In this document: piece by piece, positions 35,452 to 43,940 of the stretch | Position numbering within the stretch: the stretch's first letter is position 1 | Layout: each line of letters begins with the position of its first letter | From: Peptoniphilus genitalis | GTDB lineage: Bacteria > Bacillota > Clostridia > Tissierellales > Peptoniphilaceae | Length of the DNA: 64,000 nucleotides | Direction of reading: 5' to 3' | Assembly: GCF_023614525.1 (NCBI RefSeq) | Contig: NZ_CP097885.1 | Location: 1,300,501 to 1,364,500 of the forward strand | Program-made: the position numbers and the translations under genes | The notes under the pieces: model-generated | Database searches by the model: none | What the model saw: only the letters and a program-made list of their open reading frames with translations | What the model was told of the DNA's origin: nothing

Positions 35452-35877
35452 GTGGAGAAAAGTATCGGAAAACTTATAACTTATTTATCGAGATGTATTC
35501 AGCAAGAATTAAAAAATGTAGTTGTTCCATTTGACATAAGTGTCGGAGAAGAGCCTTATTACATGGCACTTACAAAACAGGATGGATTGACTCAGGATCA
35601 ATTAACAAAGCTTGTGAAAGTAGATAAGGCTGGTACGGCTCGAATGGTTAAATCATTAGAGCAAAAAGGATATATCACACGAGAAACAGACCCTAAAGAT
35701 AAAAGAAACAAAAAAATACATCTTACAGAAAGAGGACGATTAAAATATGAACCTTTAAGTAGAGCATTAAAAGAATTTAATCAGAAGTTGACATCAGAAT
35801 GGACAGATGAACAATATGAAATCGTTTATCAAAGTCTGGAAATGCTAAAAAAAAATTTTGAGATTGATAATAAATAA
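35452..35877 (+). CDS. MarR-family transcriptional regulator
   Basis: 141 residues from GTG 35452 (AGAGG six bases upstream, one base after the preceding stop). Winged helix with GLTQDQLTKLVKVDKAGTAR, LEQKGYITRETDPKDKR beta-wing and dimerisation helices at both ends. Presumably binds the perfect inverted repeat at 34965 and is released by a small ligand. Confidence 0.9.
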   Translation: MEKSIGKLITYLSRCIQQELKNVVVPFDISVGEEPYYMALTKQDGLTQDQLTKLVKVDKAGTARMVKSLEQKGYITRETDPKDKRNKKIHLTERGRLKYEPLSRALKEFNQKLTSEWTDEQYEIVYQSLEMLKKNFEIDNK

Positions 35878-36036
35878 CTTTCAATTTATTGCCCCTCTAC
35901 ACATCGGGTCAACTTGCCTCGAACTTTTACACCTTGGATTGTCAACACTTATTTGTACAATTTAAAATCGAACGCACTAATTTAAGATTAAATGATAATT
36001 ACTAGTTAATCTTGATTGTCTATATTTAACTGGGGG

Positions 36037-36091
36037 CTGTAAATAATTTTGTGTATCAACCTAAATCCTGACATAAGGGTAAGGGTTGATA
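36037..36091. repeat. Solo terminal sequence of an IS256-like element
   Basis: Fifty-five bases beginning CTGTAAATAATTTTGTG match 40818-40872 with a single difference. At the second locus the sequence is the left end of a decayed IS256-like element; here only the end remains. The surrounding region 35878-36207 holds no gene. Confidence 0.7.
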
Positions 36092-36207
36092 CATTTTTTG
36101 CATTTAAATATCTATACACTCCTATAGAAATAGAGCATATCGTAGTATTATAAAACTTTAATTATTGAACTAGAAGTTTAAATATTATCATAATTTCTAC
36201 ATTTTTT

Positions 36208-36440
36208 CATTCCCTCCTTAATAATAGTGAATGCACATCCCACAACTCCTTGGATATTTTCTCTATTTTTTCTCTCATATAATCTATATCTTTCTTATAA
36301 ATGACTCCCGTTGTATTAGTTGCTTTTACGGTCTGGTTTATATTATTTGTTGCATTTGAAAGTGACCATTGTAAATCTCTAAATTGTTCTAGGTCTATAA
36401 TATAAATTTCTTTTTCTTCATATGTTGAGTATATTTTTAG
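36208..36440 (-). pseudogene. Remnant of a MobC-like mobilization protein (copy 1)
   Basis: Minus-strand translation gives a readable C-terminal part (DLEQFRDLQWSLSNATNN, then VKATNTTGVIYKKDIDYM and ISKELWDVHSLLLRRE, stop at 36208) with no start or N-terminal half. It closely resembles 41815-41993, where the same part stands directly before a relaxase fragment. Such proteins help relaxases nick oriT in mobilizable elements. Confidence 0.65.
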
Positions 36441-36504
36441 TTGATTTTTTAAATTTATTTTATACTAGATGTCGCTTTTAATTGTACAACCTATCAAATA
36501 AAAA

Positions 36505-36590
36505 AGACCATAACACTTAAGTTATGATCTAATTTTTTGTCCAAATGTAAACCACTTGGAACTATTATTTAGTTTATTCTTTTTAGCTTC
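36505..36590. repeat. Element-end repeat beside att copy 1 (hairpin plus conserved tract)
   Basis: An imperfect terminator hairpin AGACCATAAC/GTTATGATCT is followed by a tract including TTTTGTCCAAATGTAAACC that is nearly identical to 42064-42118. In both places this unit lies about 80 bases from an att core, so it is probably the end of an integrated element and may hold recombinase arm sites. Confidence 0.65.
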
Positions 36591-36660
36591 CAGTACCATA
36601 TCAGTACCAGTAGCCATTTTTCATTCTCTATATAGCTTGTAATCAAACCATTTCAGAAAA

Positions 36661-36681
36661 TTTTGCGATTATTCCCATTCT
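36661..36681. repeat. Distal attachment site (copy of guaA 3' end)
   Basis: Twenty-one bases starting TTTTGCGATTATTCC are identical to 42196-42216, which spans the last codons and stop of guaA. Beyond the repeat the sequences diverge, so this is not a second guaA gene but the attR of an island inserted at the guaA 3' end. Confidence 0.8.
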
Positions 36682-37129
36682 TCTTTTCCAAAGGTACGAT
36701 ATATCTCAAATCATTCAAAATACTAGATTTTATTTTTCTAGTATCACTAAATCCACCTAATTATAGGACATTTTCAGATTTTTAGTCTCGTCCCAGTCCC
36801 AGTACCGGAGAAATATTGTTTTAATATAATATCTATTTTTGTCTTCTAAGCTCTTAAAAGTAAAAAATAAGTAAAGAGTCAAGATAAAGATAAAAAGTCT
36901 ATATTAGGGCAAATAAAAAACTTTAAAACAGATGATAAAGCCAAGTCAAATAAGAAAGGCCATTGCAAAGGTGCAGAGAGATAAATATCGGCAATCTTCG
37001 GACTGCCTTTATTTTTTTGCTAAGTTTAACGCAGTAAATTATATTATTGAAAGGAATCTGTATTATATGCTCTCATTAGATAGTTAATCTATACATTTAG
37101 AAAGGTAAAATATAGAATTGGAGAATGAT
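36682..37129 (+). terminator. Gene-poor island end with a UUCG-loop terminator
   Basis: Within this 448-base stretch the only clear element is a plus-strand terminator at 36990-37018: GGCAATC, TTCG loop, GACTGCC (one mismatch) and a T-rich tail. Weak coding-like Lys-rich sequence before it may be the end of a lost gene. No other feature is visible. Confidence 0.7.
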
Positions 37130-37357
37130 ATGGGATTTTCATATAACAAATTATGGAAGTTATTAATAGATAAAAATATGAAAAAAACAGACTTACAATG
37201 TGCAATCGCAACAACACCCAAGACAATAGCAAAAATGGGAAGAAACGAAAATGTAAGTCTAGAAACATTAGGAAAGATTTGTGAGTATTTTCAATGTGAT
37301 ATTGGAGATATTATTGAATATAAGTCAATGGAAATCAAGTATGATAACGGAATTTGA
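37130..37357 (+). CDS. XRE-family helix-turn-helix regulator
   Basis: 75 residues from ATG 37130 with GGAG six bases upstream. The HTH spans LWKLLIDKNM, TDLQCAIATTPKTIAK and NVSLETLGKICEYFQC, followed by DIGDIIEYK, the compact Cro/CI-like type common on mobile elements and beside restriction or defence genes. It directly precedes the ATPase remnant. Confidence 0.85.
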   Translation: MGFSYNKLWKLLIDKNMKKTDLQCAIATTPKTIAKMGRNENVSLETLGKICEYFQCDIGDIIEYKSMEIKYDNGI

Positions 37358-37733
37358 TAGTATTCCATATTCCAATGCTGGTAGAGGGCTACAATGCTTA
37401 TTAAAAACTGAGCTTGCTTTAAATAATATTAATACAAATAAAGATAAAATAATTTTAATTGAATAGCCAGAAAACCATTTGTCATATTCTAACATGAATA
37501 ATTTAATTTATATTCTACAAGAAATTAGTAATAAGGAATCTAGTCAAATAATTATTTCAACCCATAGCAGTTTTGTTTTAAATAAATTAGGCTTAGAAAA
37601 TTTAATACTTTTATCAAACAAAAAAAGCTCTAAAATTACAAATTTAAGTAGTGATACAGAAAAATATTTTAAAGCTATTTCAGGATACGACACATGTGGA
37701 GACGGTGGTGTTATTGTCAAGAAAATAGAATAA
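37343..37733 (+). pseudogene. Broken OLD-family (AAA_21) ATPase, C-terminal ATPase part only
   Basis: One frame reads SIPYSNAGRGLQCLLKTE, IILIE, then an in-frame TAG at 37464-37466, then PENHLSYSNMNNL and QIIISTHSSFVL. The expected Walker B is IEEPENHLS, so the TAG replaces the second Glu. The signature and D-loop/H-loop regions remain but Walker A and any TOPRIM domain are missing. OLD-family ATPases act in phage defence (for example Gabija GajA); the intact ancestor's role is inferred. Confidence 0.75.
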
Positions 37734-37800
37734 CAAGATATAAAAGTTTTGAAATAGGTGCTTTTAGGATTTTAAAAGAAATCAGTTCTATAATAAATTA

Positions 37801-37847
37801 AAAATCGTGTTGGTAGAAAAATCGTCTACTTCTACCAACACGATTTT
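37801..37847. terminator. Strong bidirectional terminator
   Basis: A 17-bp perfect stem starting AAAATCGTGTTGGTAGA (complement at 37831-37847) with a 13-base loop, between the ATPase remnant and the 3' end of copB. Confidence 0.85.
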
Positions 37848-37938
37848 ACAAAGAGCCAGTACTTACATCTCTTTTTCTCCTGTAAAACTATTGTATCTTG
37901 ATACTTTAAGGAGTTTCAATTATTCTATATGTTAATTG

Positions 37939-40035
37939 TCATTTTTTCGGATCTAATCTTAATAAAATAGCATTAATGGCGACTATGACTGTTGACACAG
38001 ACATTAGGATTGCTCCTAATGCAGGGCTTAATGTGATACCAATAGGAGCCAAAATTCCTGCAGCTAGAGGAATAGCTATAAAGTTATAACCAGCTCCCCA
38101 AAAGAGATTTTGTTTCATTTTACGAGTTGTTTTGTGTGCTAATTCAATGAATGATTCAATATCTCCTGGGTCAGATTGAGTCAAGATGACATCAGCTGAA
38201 TCCAATGCCACTTGAGTTCCTGCACCGATCGCTATTCCAACATCTGCCAAGGCAAGAGAAGGAGCATCATTGACACCGTCACCTACCATGATAACTTTTT
38301 TCCCTTCTTCTTTAAGTGTTTTTACTAACTCATATTTGTCTTGTGGAGATTGATTTGATCTATATTCAATCCCTAAATCTTCCGCCGCTCCTTGAGCCGC
38401 TTTTTCATTATCACCTGTTGCCATAATTGGCTCTATATTGTTATTTTTAAGAGCTTCTATTAACTCTTTACTCGTTGGCTTTAATTCGTCTCCTAAAGCT
38501 ACAGCACCAATGGCATCATCGTTTTCTACTAAGACACTGAGAGTTGCTCCTTTTGGAATATCCATATCTAGATTACGTCCGTATGCTTTTTGACTGATTA
38601 ATTGGTATTGGTGCCCATTGGCTTTACCTTCTACGCCAGCACCGGAAATTACATCAATAGAATCAAAGGATACTGGACTTATACCTTCTTGGTTGGCGAA
38701 GCTTATAATTGATTGAGCAATTGGGTGGCTAGATCCTCCTTCAATACCTGCCAGTAAGGCAATGATTTCCTCTTTTGTATATTTGTCATTAAGAAGTTTT
38801 ACATCTAATACTTTAAACTCACCAGTTGTTAAAGTACCCGTTTTATCTAAAATCATCACATCTGCATCTTGAGCTATTTCTAAAGATTCTCGGTCTTTTA
38901 CTAGTAAGCCACGGCTAGCTCCTAAGCTTGTGCTACGGGCGGTTACCAATGGAATAGCCAGACCCAATGCGTGCGGACAAGCAATAACTAATGTAGTAAT
39001 AGTAAATATAACTGCCGTTGGCAAATCTTCTATAACCATCCATGTTACAAAAGCAATTAGCGCGACAATAACAGCAATATAGAAGAGCCATCCTGCAACC
39101 TTTTGCGCAATATTTTCTGCTCTGGAAGGCTGACTTTGAGCTTGGCTGATTAAATTCTGAACTTGAGAGATGAAGGATTGATCACCTGTCTCGTTCACTT
39201 TAATATAAAGAACTCCTTCTCCATTTGTTGAGCCTCCGATTACTTCATCGCCAGGACCTTTTTTAACTGCTTTTGATTCTCCAGTCAAAAGAGCTTCATT
39301 TACACGTGATTCGCCACGCTCGATAGTTCCGTCTGCTGGCACATTTTCTCCAGCTTGAACTCGAATTAAATCACCTACCTTTAAGTCAGCAACTGGTCGT
39401 GTTTCTATTGAATCGTCATCTAATACTACATGAGCATCTTTTGGTACTAGCTTAGCCAGTTCTTCTTGTGCATCTCCTGCTTCTCCAATAGCTTTCATCT
39501 CAATCCAGTGACCTAATAACATGATTAATAGTAATGAAGCAAATTCAAAGAAAAAATCCATAATTTGTTCACCTGTTACGTAGCTTGCTATTACAGTATA
39601 AATACTATATAAATATGAAACACTTAAACCTAAAGAAACGAGAGCCATCATTCCGGGTTCTTTTTGTTTAAATTCGTCAACTGCCCCTTGATAGAATGGA
39701 CGTCCACCATAAATAATTAATATAGTAGATAAAATAGCTACTACAATATCAGAATATGGAAAAGTAAACTGGAATGGTAGGTCAAACCCAGCCATAGGGG
39801 ATAAGAGCATAATAATGATTCCTAGTGGCAATGATTTTAAGAAAAGTTCCTTAAAGTTACCGTGATGATGGTGGTCATGCCCTCCGTGCCCACTGTGGTC
39901 ATGACCAGCATGATGGTCGTGATGTTGATTCTTATGGTCTCCATGTTCTTCCGTGCTTACGTGCTCATGTTTTGAATGATCCATGTCGCCATGATTATGG
40001 TGACTGTGGGATAAATGTTTGTTGTTATTGTTCAT
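37939..40035 (-). CDS. copB: Copper-exporting P-type ATPase, CopB type
   Basis: 698 residues from ATG 40035 (AAGGAGG upstream). A His-rich N-terminus (HSHHNHGDMDH, HHDHHAGHDHSGHGGHDHHH) replaces CxxC domains, the membrane metal motif is CPH (ACPHALGLAIPLV), phosphorylation site ILDKTGTLTTGEF and hinge MVGDGVNDAPSLA. CPH with a His-rich tail defines CopB-like P1B-3 pumps, which expel copper or silver. Codons and base use differ from the host core, in keeping with transfer on the island. Follows copY by 19 bases. Confidence 0.92.
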   Translation of the reverse strand: MNNNNKHLSHSHHNHGDMDHSKHEHVSTEEHGDHKNQHHDHHAGHDHSGHGGHDHHHHGNFKELFLKSLPLGIIIMLLSPMAGFDLPFQFTFPYSDIVVAILSTILIIYGGRPFYQGAVDEFKQKEPGMMALVSLGLSVSYLYSIYTVIASYVTGEQIMDFFFEFASLLLIMLLGHWIEMKAIGEAGDAQEELAKLVPKDAHVVLDDDSIETRPVADLKVGDLIRVQAGENVPADGTIERGESRVNEALLTGESKAVKKGPGDEVIGGSTNGEGVLYIKVNETGDQSFISQVQNLISQAQSQPSRAENIAQKVAGWLFYIAVIVALIAFVTWMVIEDLPTAVIFTITTLVIACPHALGLAIPLVTARSTSLGASRGLLVKDRESLEIAQDADVMILDKTGTLTTGEFKVLDVKLLNDKYTKEEIIALLAGIEGGSSHPIAQSIISFANQEGISPVSFDSIDVISGAGVEGKANGHQYQLISQKAYGRNLDMDIPKGATLSVLVENDDAIGAVALGDELKPTSKELIEALKNNNIEPIMATGDNEKAAQGAAEDLGIEYRSNQSPQDKYELVKTLKEEGKKVIMVGDGVNDAPSLALADVGIAIGAGTQVALDSADVILTQSDPGDIESFIELAHKTTRKMKQNLFWGAGYNFIAIPLAAGILAPIGITLSPALGAILMSVSTVIVAINAILLRLDPKK

Positions 40036-40054
40036 TTTAAATTCCTCCTTATTC

Positions 40055-40504
40055 TTAATGATGATGTAAATGACATTTGCATTGTCCTTCTGGACAATTG
40101 CAATCCACATCTTCTACTGCGAAAGATTTTTTCATCTCTAATATTTTTTCTAGTCGATCTATATCATCGAAGCTTAAAACATGATCTTCAATGATGCTTC
40201 CTATTACATTTCCGACTTTCTTATTGCAAATACGGTTAAAAATATCTTCTGCATAATCCATTACGGCTTCTGTCTCTTCAATATTGGCTGTGTAAATAAA
40301 CTTTCTACCTTCTTGCTCAGTATTTAGTACGCCTTTTTCAACTAATCGACCTAAGATCGTTTTGATAGTGGATTGTGTCCAGTCCATTTTTTCTTGCAAT
40401 ACGGAAATGACTTTTTTACTAGTTACTCGATCATTTGCCCAAACTACACGCATGACTTCCCATTCTGCATCTGTGATATAAGTATTAAGTTCTATTGTGC
40501 TCAT
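40055..40504 (-). CDS. copY: CopY/TcrY-family copper-responsive repressor
   Basis: 149 residues from ATG 40504 (GGAAGG upstream). BlaI/MecI-type winged helix (ITDAEWEVMRVVWAND, TQSTIKTILGRLVEKG) and the C-terminal metal switch CNCPEGQCKC (CxC-x4-CxC) plus HLHHH tail. Zn-bound CopY represses; Cu(I) displaces Zn and frees the operator. Two cop boxes lie just upstream. Confidence 0.94.
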   Translation of the reverse strand: MSTIELNTYITDAEWEVMRVVWANDRVTSKKVISVLQEKMDWTQSTIKTILGRLVEKGVLNTEQEGRKFIYTANIEETEAVMDYAEDIFNRICNKKVGNVIGSIIEDHVLSFDDIDRLEKILEMKKSFAVEDVDCNCPEGQCKCHLHHH

Positions 40505-40523
40505 TTTCCTTCCCACCTCGTCG

Positions 40524-40583
40524 TTTACAGATGTAAACAAATATGCTCAAAATAAGTTTACTATTGTAAACGAATTATGTCAA
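40524..40583 (-). promoter_or_regulatory. copYB promoter with two cop boxes
   Basis: Box 1 is TACAGATGTA (40526-40535), an exact match to the TACANNTGTA cop-box consensus, within a longer TTTACA/TGTAAA palindrome. Box 2 is GTTTAC-TATT-GTAAAC (40556-40571). On the minus strand TTGACA (40583-40578) is 17 bases from TAAACT (40560-40555), so box 2 covers the spacer and -10. Confidence 0.88.
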
Positions 40584-40619
40584 GTCTTTTTAATAAATGT
40601 AAGCAACGCTTATAGCTTT

Positions 40620-40723
40620 TTATCTCTCCACTTCTATCCCATAATAATTTTCATAGTTTTTTCTATACTGAACAAGGTCGGAAAATTGTTCTTTATTTAA
40701 AGAATACTCTTGCATAAAGGCTC
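40620..40723 (-). pseudogene. Relaxase C-terminal fragment (copy 1)
   Basis: Minus-strand frame reads LMQEYSLNKEQFSDLV, QYRKNYENYYGIEVER and stop. It is a near copy of 41443-41542, where the fragment follows a relaxase N-terminus. Only debris is left here. Confidence 0.6.
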
Positions 40724-40725
40724 AT

Positions 40726-40815
40726 TGAATTAGGGATTTTAGAAAACTGATTTAGAGAGTCTTTAGGTGGCAAGTAGAAAGGCTATGAGTTTAATGCTCA
40801 TAGCCGTTTTTGCGG
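40726..40815 (+). repeat. Copy 2 of the dispersed repeat with terminator hairpin
   Basis: Starts ATTGAATTAGGGATTTTAG and matches the minus strand of 6399-6456. Ends in a hairpin GGCTATGAG/CTCATAGCC followed by GTTTTTG, analogous to the hairpin at 6365. The stem sequences differ between copies while both stay paired, which suggests the fold is kept. Confidence 0.6.
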
Positions 40816-41216
40816 GTCTGTAAATAATTTTGTGTATCAACCTAAATCCTGATATAAGGGTAAGGGTTGATAATTGGGATAAGATTTGATCCCAGCCTCG
40901 TATTCTATATTTCCATATGATGATCTAACTGTTTTTTTACTAGGACCATTTCTTGTATTTAATGATAGTGGTTTTTCTCCATATTCATAGTGTAAATGCT
41001 AATCTAATTCTGCTTTTAAAAGTTCTTCCATTGTATCGCCTAGAAGGTCTTTTAGAGCTTCTTGAATATCTTGTGCACTTTGAGGCTGATATTCTTCAAT
41101 TAACATTTTTGCTTCTTTTTGTTTCTGGTCTTTTTTTTGGCATAAAAATTCCTCCTGATTAGTTTTTACTTACCCTAATCAGGAGGTTTCTATACACAAA
41201 ATTTTACACAGTCTCC
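40814..41216 (-). mobile_element. Miniature, decayed IS256-family element
   Basis: Left end GGGTCTGTAAATAATTTTG and right end (reverse complement GAGACTGTGTAAAATTTTG) form an imperfect terminal inverted repeat. Inside, the minus strand carries the start of an IS256/mutator-type transposase: ATG at 41143, then after a frameshift MLIEEYQPQSAQDIQEAL and KDLLGDTMEELLKAELD, a TAG, and HLHYEYGEKPLSL. About 400 bases remain of the usual 1.3 kb; the catalytic part is deleted. Confidence 0.78.
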
Positions 41217-41442
41217 GCCATGGTCATTTTTTTCTTTATTTATATTCTCTTTTGTTCATTGAACAACAATCTAATCTTTCATTTCCAAAAGATTTTTTAT
41301 TTTCATTTGCTAGATTTTTCAAGAATTTTTTCCATCTATTTTTTATTGATTCAAAGATTTTCATATTTTACCTCCTCGGGTAATTATTTGTAAATTTTCT
41401 ACAATAATATTTATAACAGAAAAAAATTATTTTTTCAATTTT

Positions 41443-41813
41443 TTATCTCTCCACTTCCTTCCCATAATAATTTTCATAGTTTTTCCTATACTGAACAAGG
41501 TCAGAAAATTGTTCTTTATTCAAAGAATACTCTTGCATAAGGGTGTTCTTTTTTTTCATAATTCCATTCCAATTTCGTGAGCTTTTATAGGATCAACCTC
41601 TCCTGGTAGAAAAGATTGGATTAAATGTCTAGCCAAAATTGTACCCTTAGTATCATTGTCTTCTCGTGTTTTCATAAATTTAATATTGGCAGTAGATGGA
41701 TGACATTTAAATGAAGATACTAAGATTTTTTCATCAGTTTTTTCACTCTTAGTTATATAGTCTATTGCCAAATTTAGAGTTGATTTTATAGGATGTATTT
41801 TTGTAATTGCCAT
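41443..41813 (-). pseudogene. Internally deleted relaxase (MobA-like)
   Basis: ATG 41813 opens MAITKIHPIKSTLNLAIDY, with SSFKCHPSTANIKF and GTILARHLIQSF, the N-terminus of relaxase/mobilization nucleases; the frame ends near 41556 after HEIGMEL. The next segment, in another frame, is the C-terminal end (QYRKNYENYYGKEVER). The catalytic middle, including the histidine triad, is missing, leaving about 120 of some 400 or more residues. Confidence 0.75.
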
Positions 41814-41814
41814 A

Positions 41815-41993
41815 TTAATCACCAGAACTTTCTTTTGATTTATTAAGAATCAGGGAATATATATCCCATATTTCTTTTTATAATTTTTCTATTCTTTCTC
41901 TAATATAATCAATATCTTTCTTGTAAATAACACCACTTGTATTAGTTGCTTTTACAATCTTGTTTATGTTATTTGTAGCATTTGAAAGTAACC
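41815..41993 (-). pseudogene. Remnant of a MobC-like mobilization protein (copy 2)
   Basis: Reads NNINKIVKATNTSGVIYK, KDIDYIRERIEKL, an in-frame TAA, then KEIWDIYSLILNKSKE and stop two bases before the relaxase ATG. Homologous to 36208-36375. The mobC-mobA order is that of mobilizable elements. Confidence 0.65.
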
Positions 41994-42039
41994 ATTTGAG
42001 ATGTCAAAATAAATTAATCCTCATAATATGTACGCAAAA

Positions 42040-42118
42040 AGACCGTAGCTTGAAACTACGGTCTAATATTTTGTCCAAATGTAAACCACTTGGAACTATT
42101 ATTCAATTTATTCTTTTT
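42040..42118. repeat. Element-end repeat beside att copy 2, with terminator
   Basis: Perfect 9-bp stem AGACCGTAG (42040-42048) with 42056-42064, followed by the tract shared with 36530-36588. The hairpin can terminate guaA transcription on the minus strand. Confidence 0.7.
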
Positions 42119-42195
42119 TACAAATGTTCCTATTTTAATCCCAGTTACAATTTTTAATCTTCTGTAACCATTGATTTTACAAAGTTTTTTGTTTT

Positions 42196-42216
42196 TTTTG
42201 CGATTATTCCCATTCT
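42196..42216. repeat. Attachment site at the guaA 3' end
   Basis: Proximal copy of the 21-bp direct repeat; it includes the guaA stop (TTA at 42204-42206 on the plus strand) and its last four codons. Confidence 0.8.
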
Positions 42217-43724
42217 ATTGTTGCTGGGGGTTTGGATGTTATATCATATACAATCCTATTTATATGGTCTACTTCGTTTACTATTCTATTTGACACCTTA
42301 TCTAAGATTTCCCAAGGGATTCTTGTGAAGTCGGCTGTCATGAAGTCTGTTGTTGATACTGCACGAAGGGCTAGTGTGTAGTCGTAGGTTCTAAAGTCGC
42401 CCATTACTCCTACTGTTCTGTTGTTTGTTAGGACTGCGAAGTATTGGTTGATATCTTTGAGTTTTGCTTTTTCTAATTCGTCTCTAAAGATTTTGTCTGC
42501 ATCACGAAGTATGTCGAGTTTTTCTTTTGTGATTTCGCCCATTACTCTTATGGCAAGTCCTGGTCCTGGGAAGGGTTGTCTGTCTACTAGGTAGTCGGCA
42601 AGTCCTAGCTCTCTTCCAAGGTCACGTACTTCGTCTTTAAATAGCATGCGGAGTGGTTCAATGATTTCTTTGAAGTCTACGAAGTCAGGTAGCCCGCCAA
42701 CGTTGTGGTGGGATTTTATTACTGCTGAGTCGCCTAGTCCTGATTCAATTACGTCTGGGTAAATTGTTCCTTGTGCTAGGAAGTCTACTGCTTTTATTTT
42801 TTGTCCTTCTTCTTCAAAGACTCTTATGAATTCTTCGCCGATGATTTTTCTTTTTCTTTCTGGGTCTGTTACGCCTGCTAGTTTATTTAAAAATCTTTCT
42901 TCTGCATCCACTCTTATGAAGTGCATGCCTGAGTCTTTAAAAGCTTCTTCTACTTCGTCACCTTCGTTCTTTCTCATTAGGCCGTGGTCTACGAAGATAC
43001 ATGTTAGTTTTTCACCAACTGCTTTTGATAGTAGGGCTGCTGTTACTGATGAGTCAACTCCACCTGATAGGGCAAGGAGGACTTTTCCATCGCCAACTTT
43101 TTCTTTTATTTCTTGGATGGATTTTTTCGCATAGTTTTCCATTGTCCAATCTTTTTTTGCTCCACAGATTTCTACTGCAAAGTTTTCTAACATTTCTTTG
43201 CCATGAACTGAGTGGTTTACTTCTGGATGGAATTGTAGGGCATAAAGTTTTTTGTCTACATTTGTCATGCCTGCTATTGGACAGTTTTTACTTTTTGCTA
43301 TTACTTCAAAGCCTTCTGGCACTTGGCTCACTCTATCTACGTGACTCATCCAAACTGTTTCTTCTTTTGATAGGTTTTTAAAGATAAGTGATTCTTTTGT
43401 TTCGATTTCTGTTTTTCCAAATTCTCTTTCATTTGGTGCTTTTATTACTTCGCCACCAAGTGTGTGTGCCATGATTTGCATTCCGTAGCAAAGTCCAAGT
43501 ACTGGTATGCCCTTGTCGAAGATTTCTTTTTCTATTTGTGGTGCGCCTTCTTCATAGACTGAGTTAGGTCCACCTGTAAATATTATTCCTTCTACATTGT
43601 TTCTATTTTCTAATTCTTTTAAGGCCTTGTTGTAGGGTACAACTTCGCAGTAAATGTTAAGATCTCTTATTCGTCTTGCTATTAACTGGTTGTATTGGCC
43701 GCCAAAGTCAACTACTAGTATCAT
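42204..43724 (-). CDS. guaA: GMP synthase (glutamine-hydrolysing)
   Basis: 506 residues. Class I glutamine amidotransferase domain with catalytic Cys in [13 protein letters not shown] and His/Glu in [13 protein letters not shown] pyrophosphatase P-loop [17 protein letters not shown]-terminal dimer domain ending KPPATIEWE. Converts XMP to GMP. GGAGG precedes the ATG. Its 3' end is the island's target; the coding sequence is intact because the repeat rebuilds the C-terminus. Confidence 0.97.
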   Translation of the reverse strand: MILVVDFGGQYNQLIARRIRDLNIYCEVVPYNKALKELENRNNVEGIIFTGGPNSVYEEGAPQIEKEIFDKGIPVLGLCYGMQIMAHTLGGEVIKAPNEREFGKTEIETKESLIFKNLSKEETVWMSHVDRVSQVPEGFEVIAKSKNCPIAGMTNVDKKLYALQFHPEVNHSVHGKEMLENFAVEICGAKKDWTMENYAKKSIQEIKEKVGDGKVLLALSGGVDSSVTAALLSKAVGEKLTCIFVDHGLMRKNEGDEVEEAFKDSGMHFIRVDAEERFLNKLAGVTDPERKRKIIGEEFIRVFEEEGQKIKAVDFLAQGTIYPDVIESGLGDSAVIKSHHNVGGLPDFVDFKEIIEPLRMLFKDEVRDLGRELGLADYLVDRQPFPGPGLAIRVMGEITKEKLDILRDADKIFRDELEKAKLKDINQYFAVLTNNRTVGVMGDFRTYDYTLALRAVSTTDFMTADFTRIPWEILDKVSNRIVNEVDHINRIVYDITSKPPATIEWE

Positions 43725-43940
43725 ATTAACCTCCTCTTCATTTAGTCCATTTTATAATAAATTTTTAATTTTGTATAGTTTCAGCTGAAGGGATTTGATT
43801 TAAATTAAGTAATTAGCCTATTTATATTGACATTAAATAATAGTAACAATATAATTTATAGAGATATATTGAACGGGATTTTTATTGTAAAATATGCCAT
43901 TTAATGATAGAATAATACGTCAGGTAAAAGGAGTGGTAAA

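Larger units (their letters stand above)
36661..42216. mobile_element. Genomic island at the 3' end of guaA carrying copper efflux
   Basis: About 5.5 kb bounded by exact 21-bp direct repeats. Contents: XRE regulator, broken OLD-type ATPase, copB and copY, relaxase and MobC debris, a miniature IS256-like element. The 3' end of guaA is a known insertion target for integrative elements. No integrase gene is present, so the island is likely immobile by itself and shaped by deletions. Confidence 0.75.

Noticed and set aside
36682..36989. Coding remains of a conjugation gene before the terminator
   Set aside because: Only short Lys-rich pieces in mixed frames; no family could be recognised.
43725..43940. 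Guanine riboswitch before guaA
   Set aside because: No purine aptamer sequence found in the gap shared with secA.
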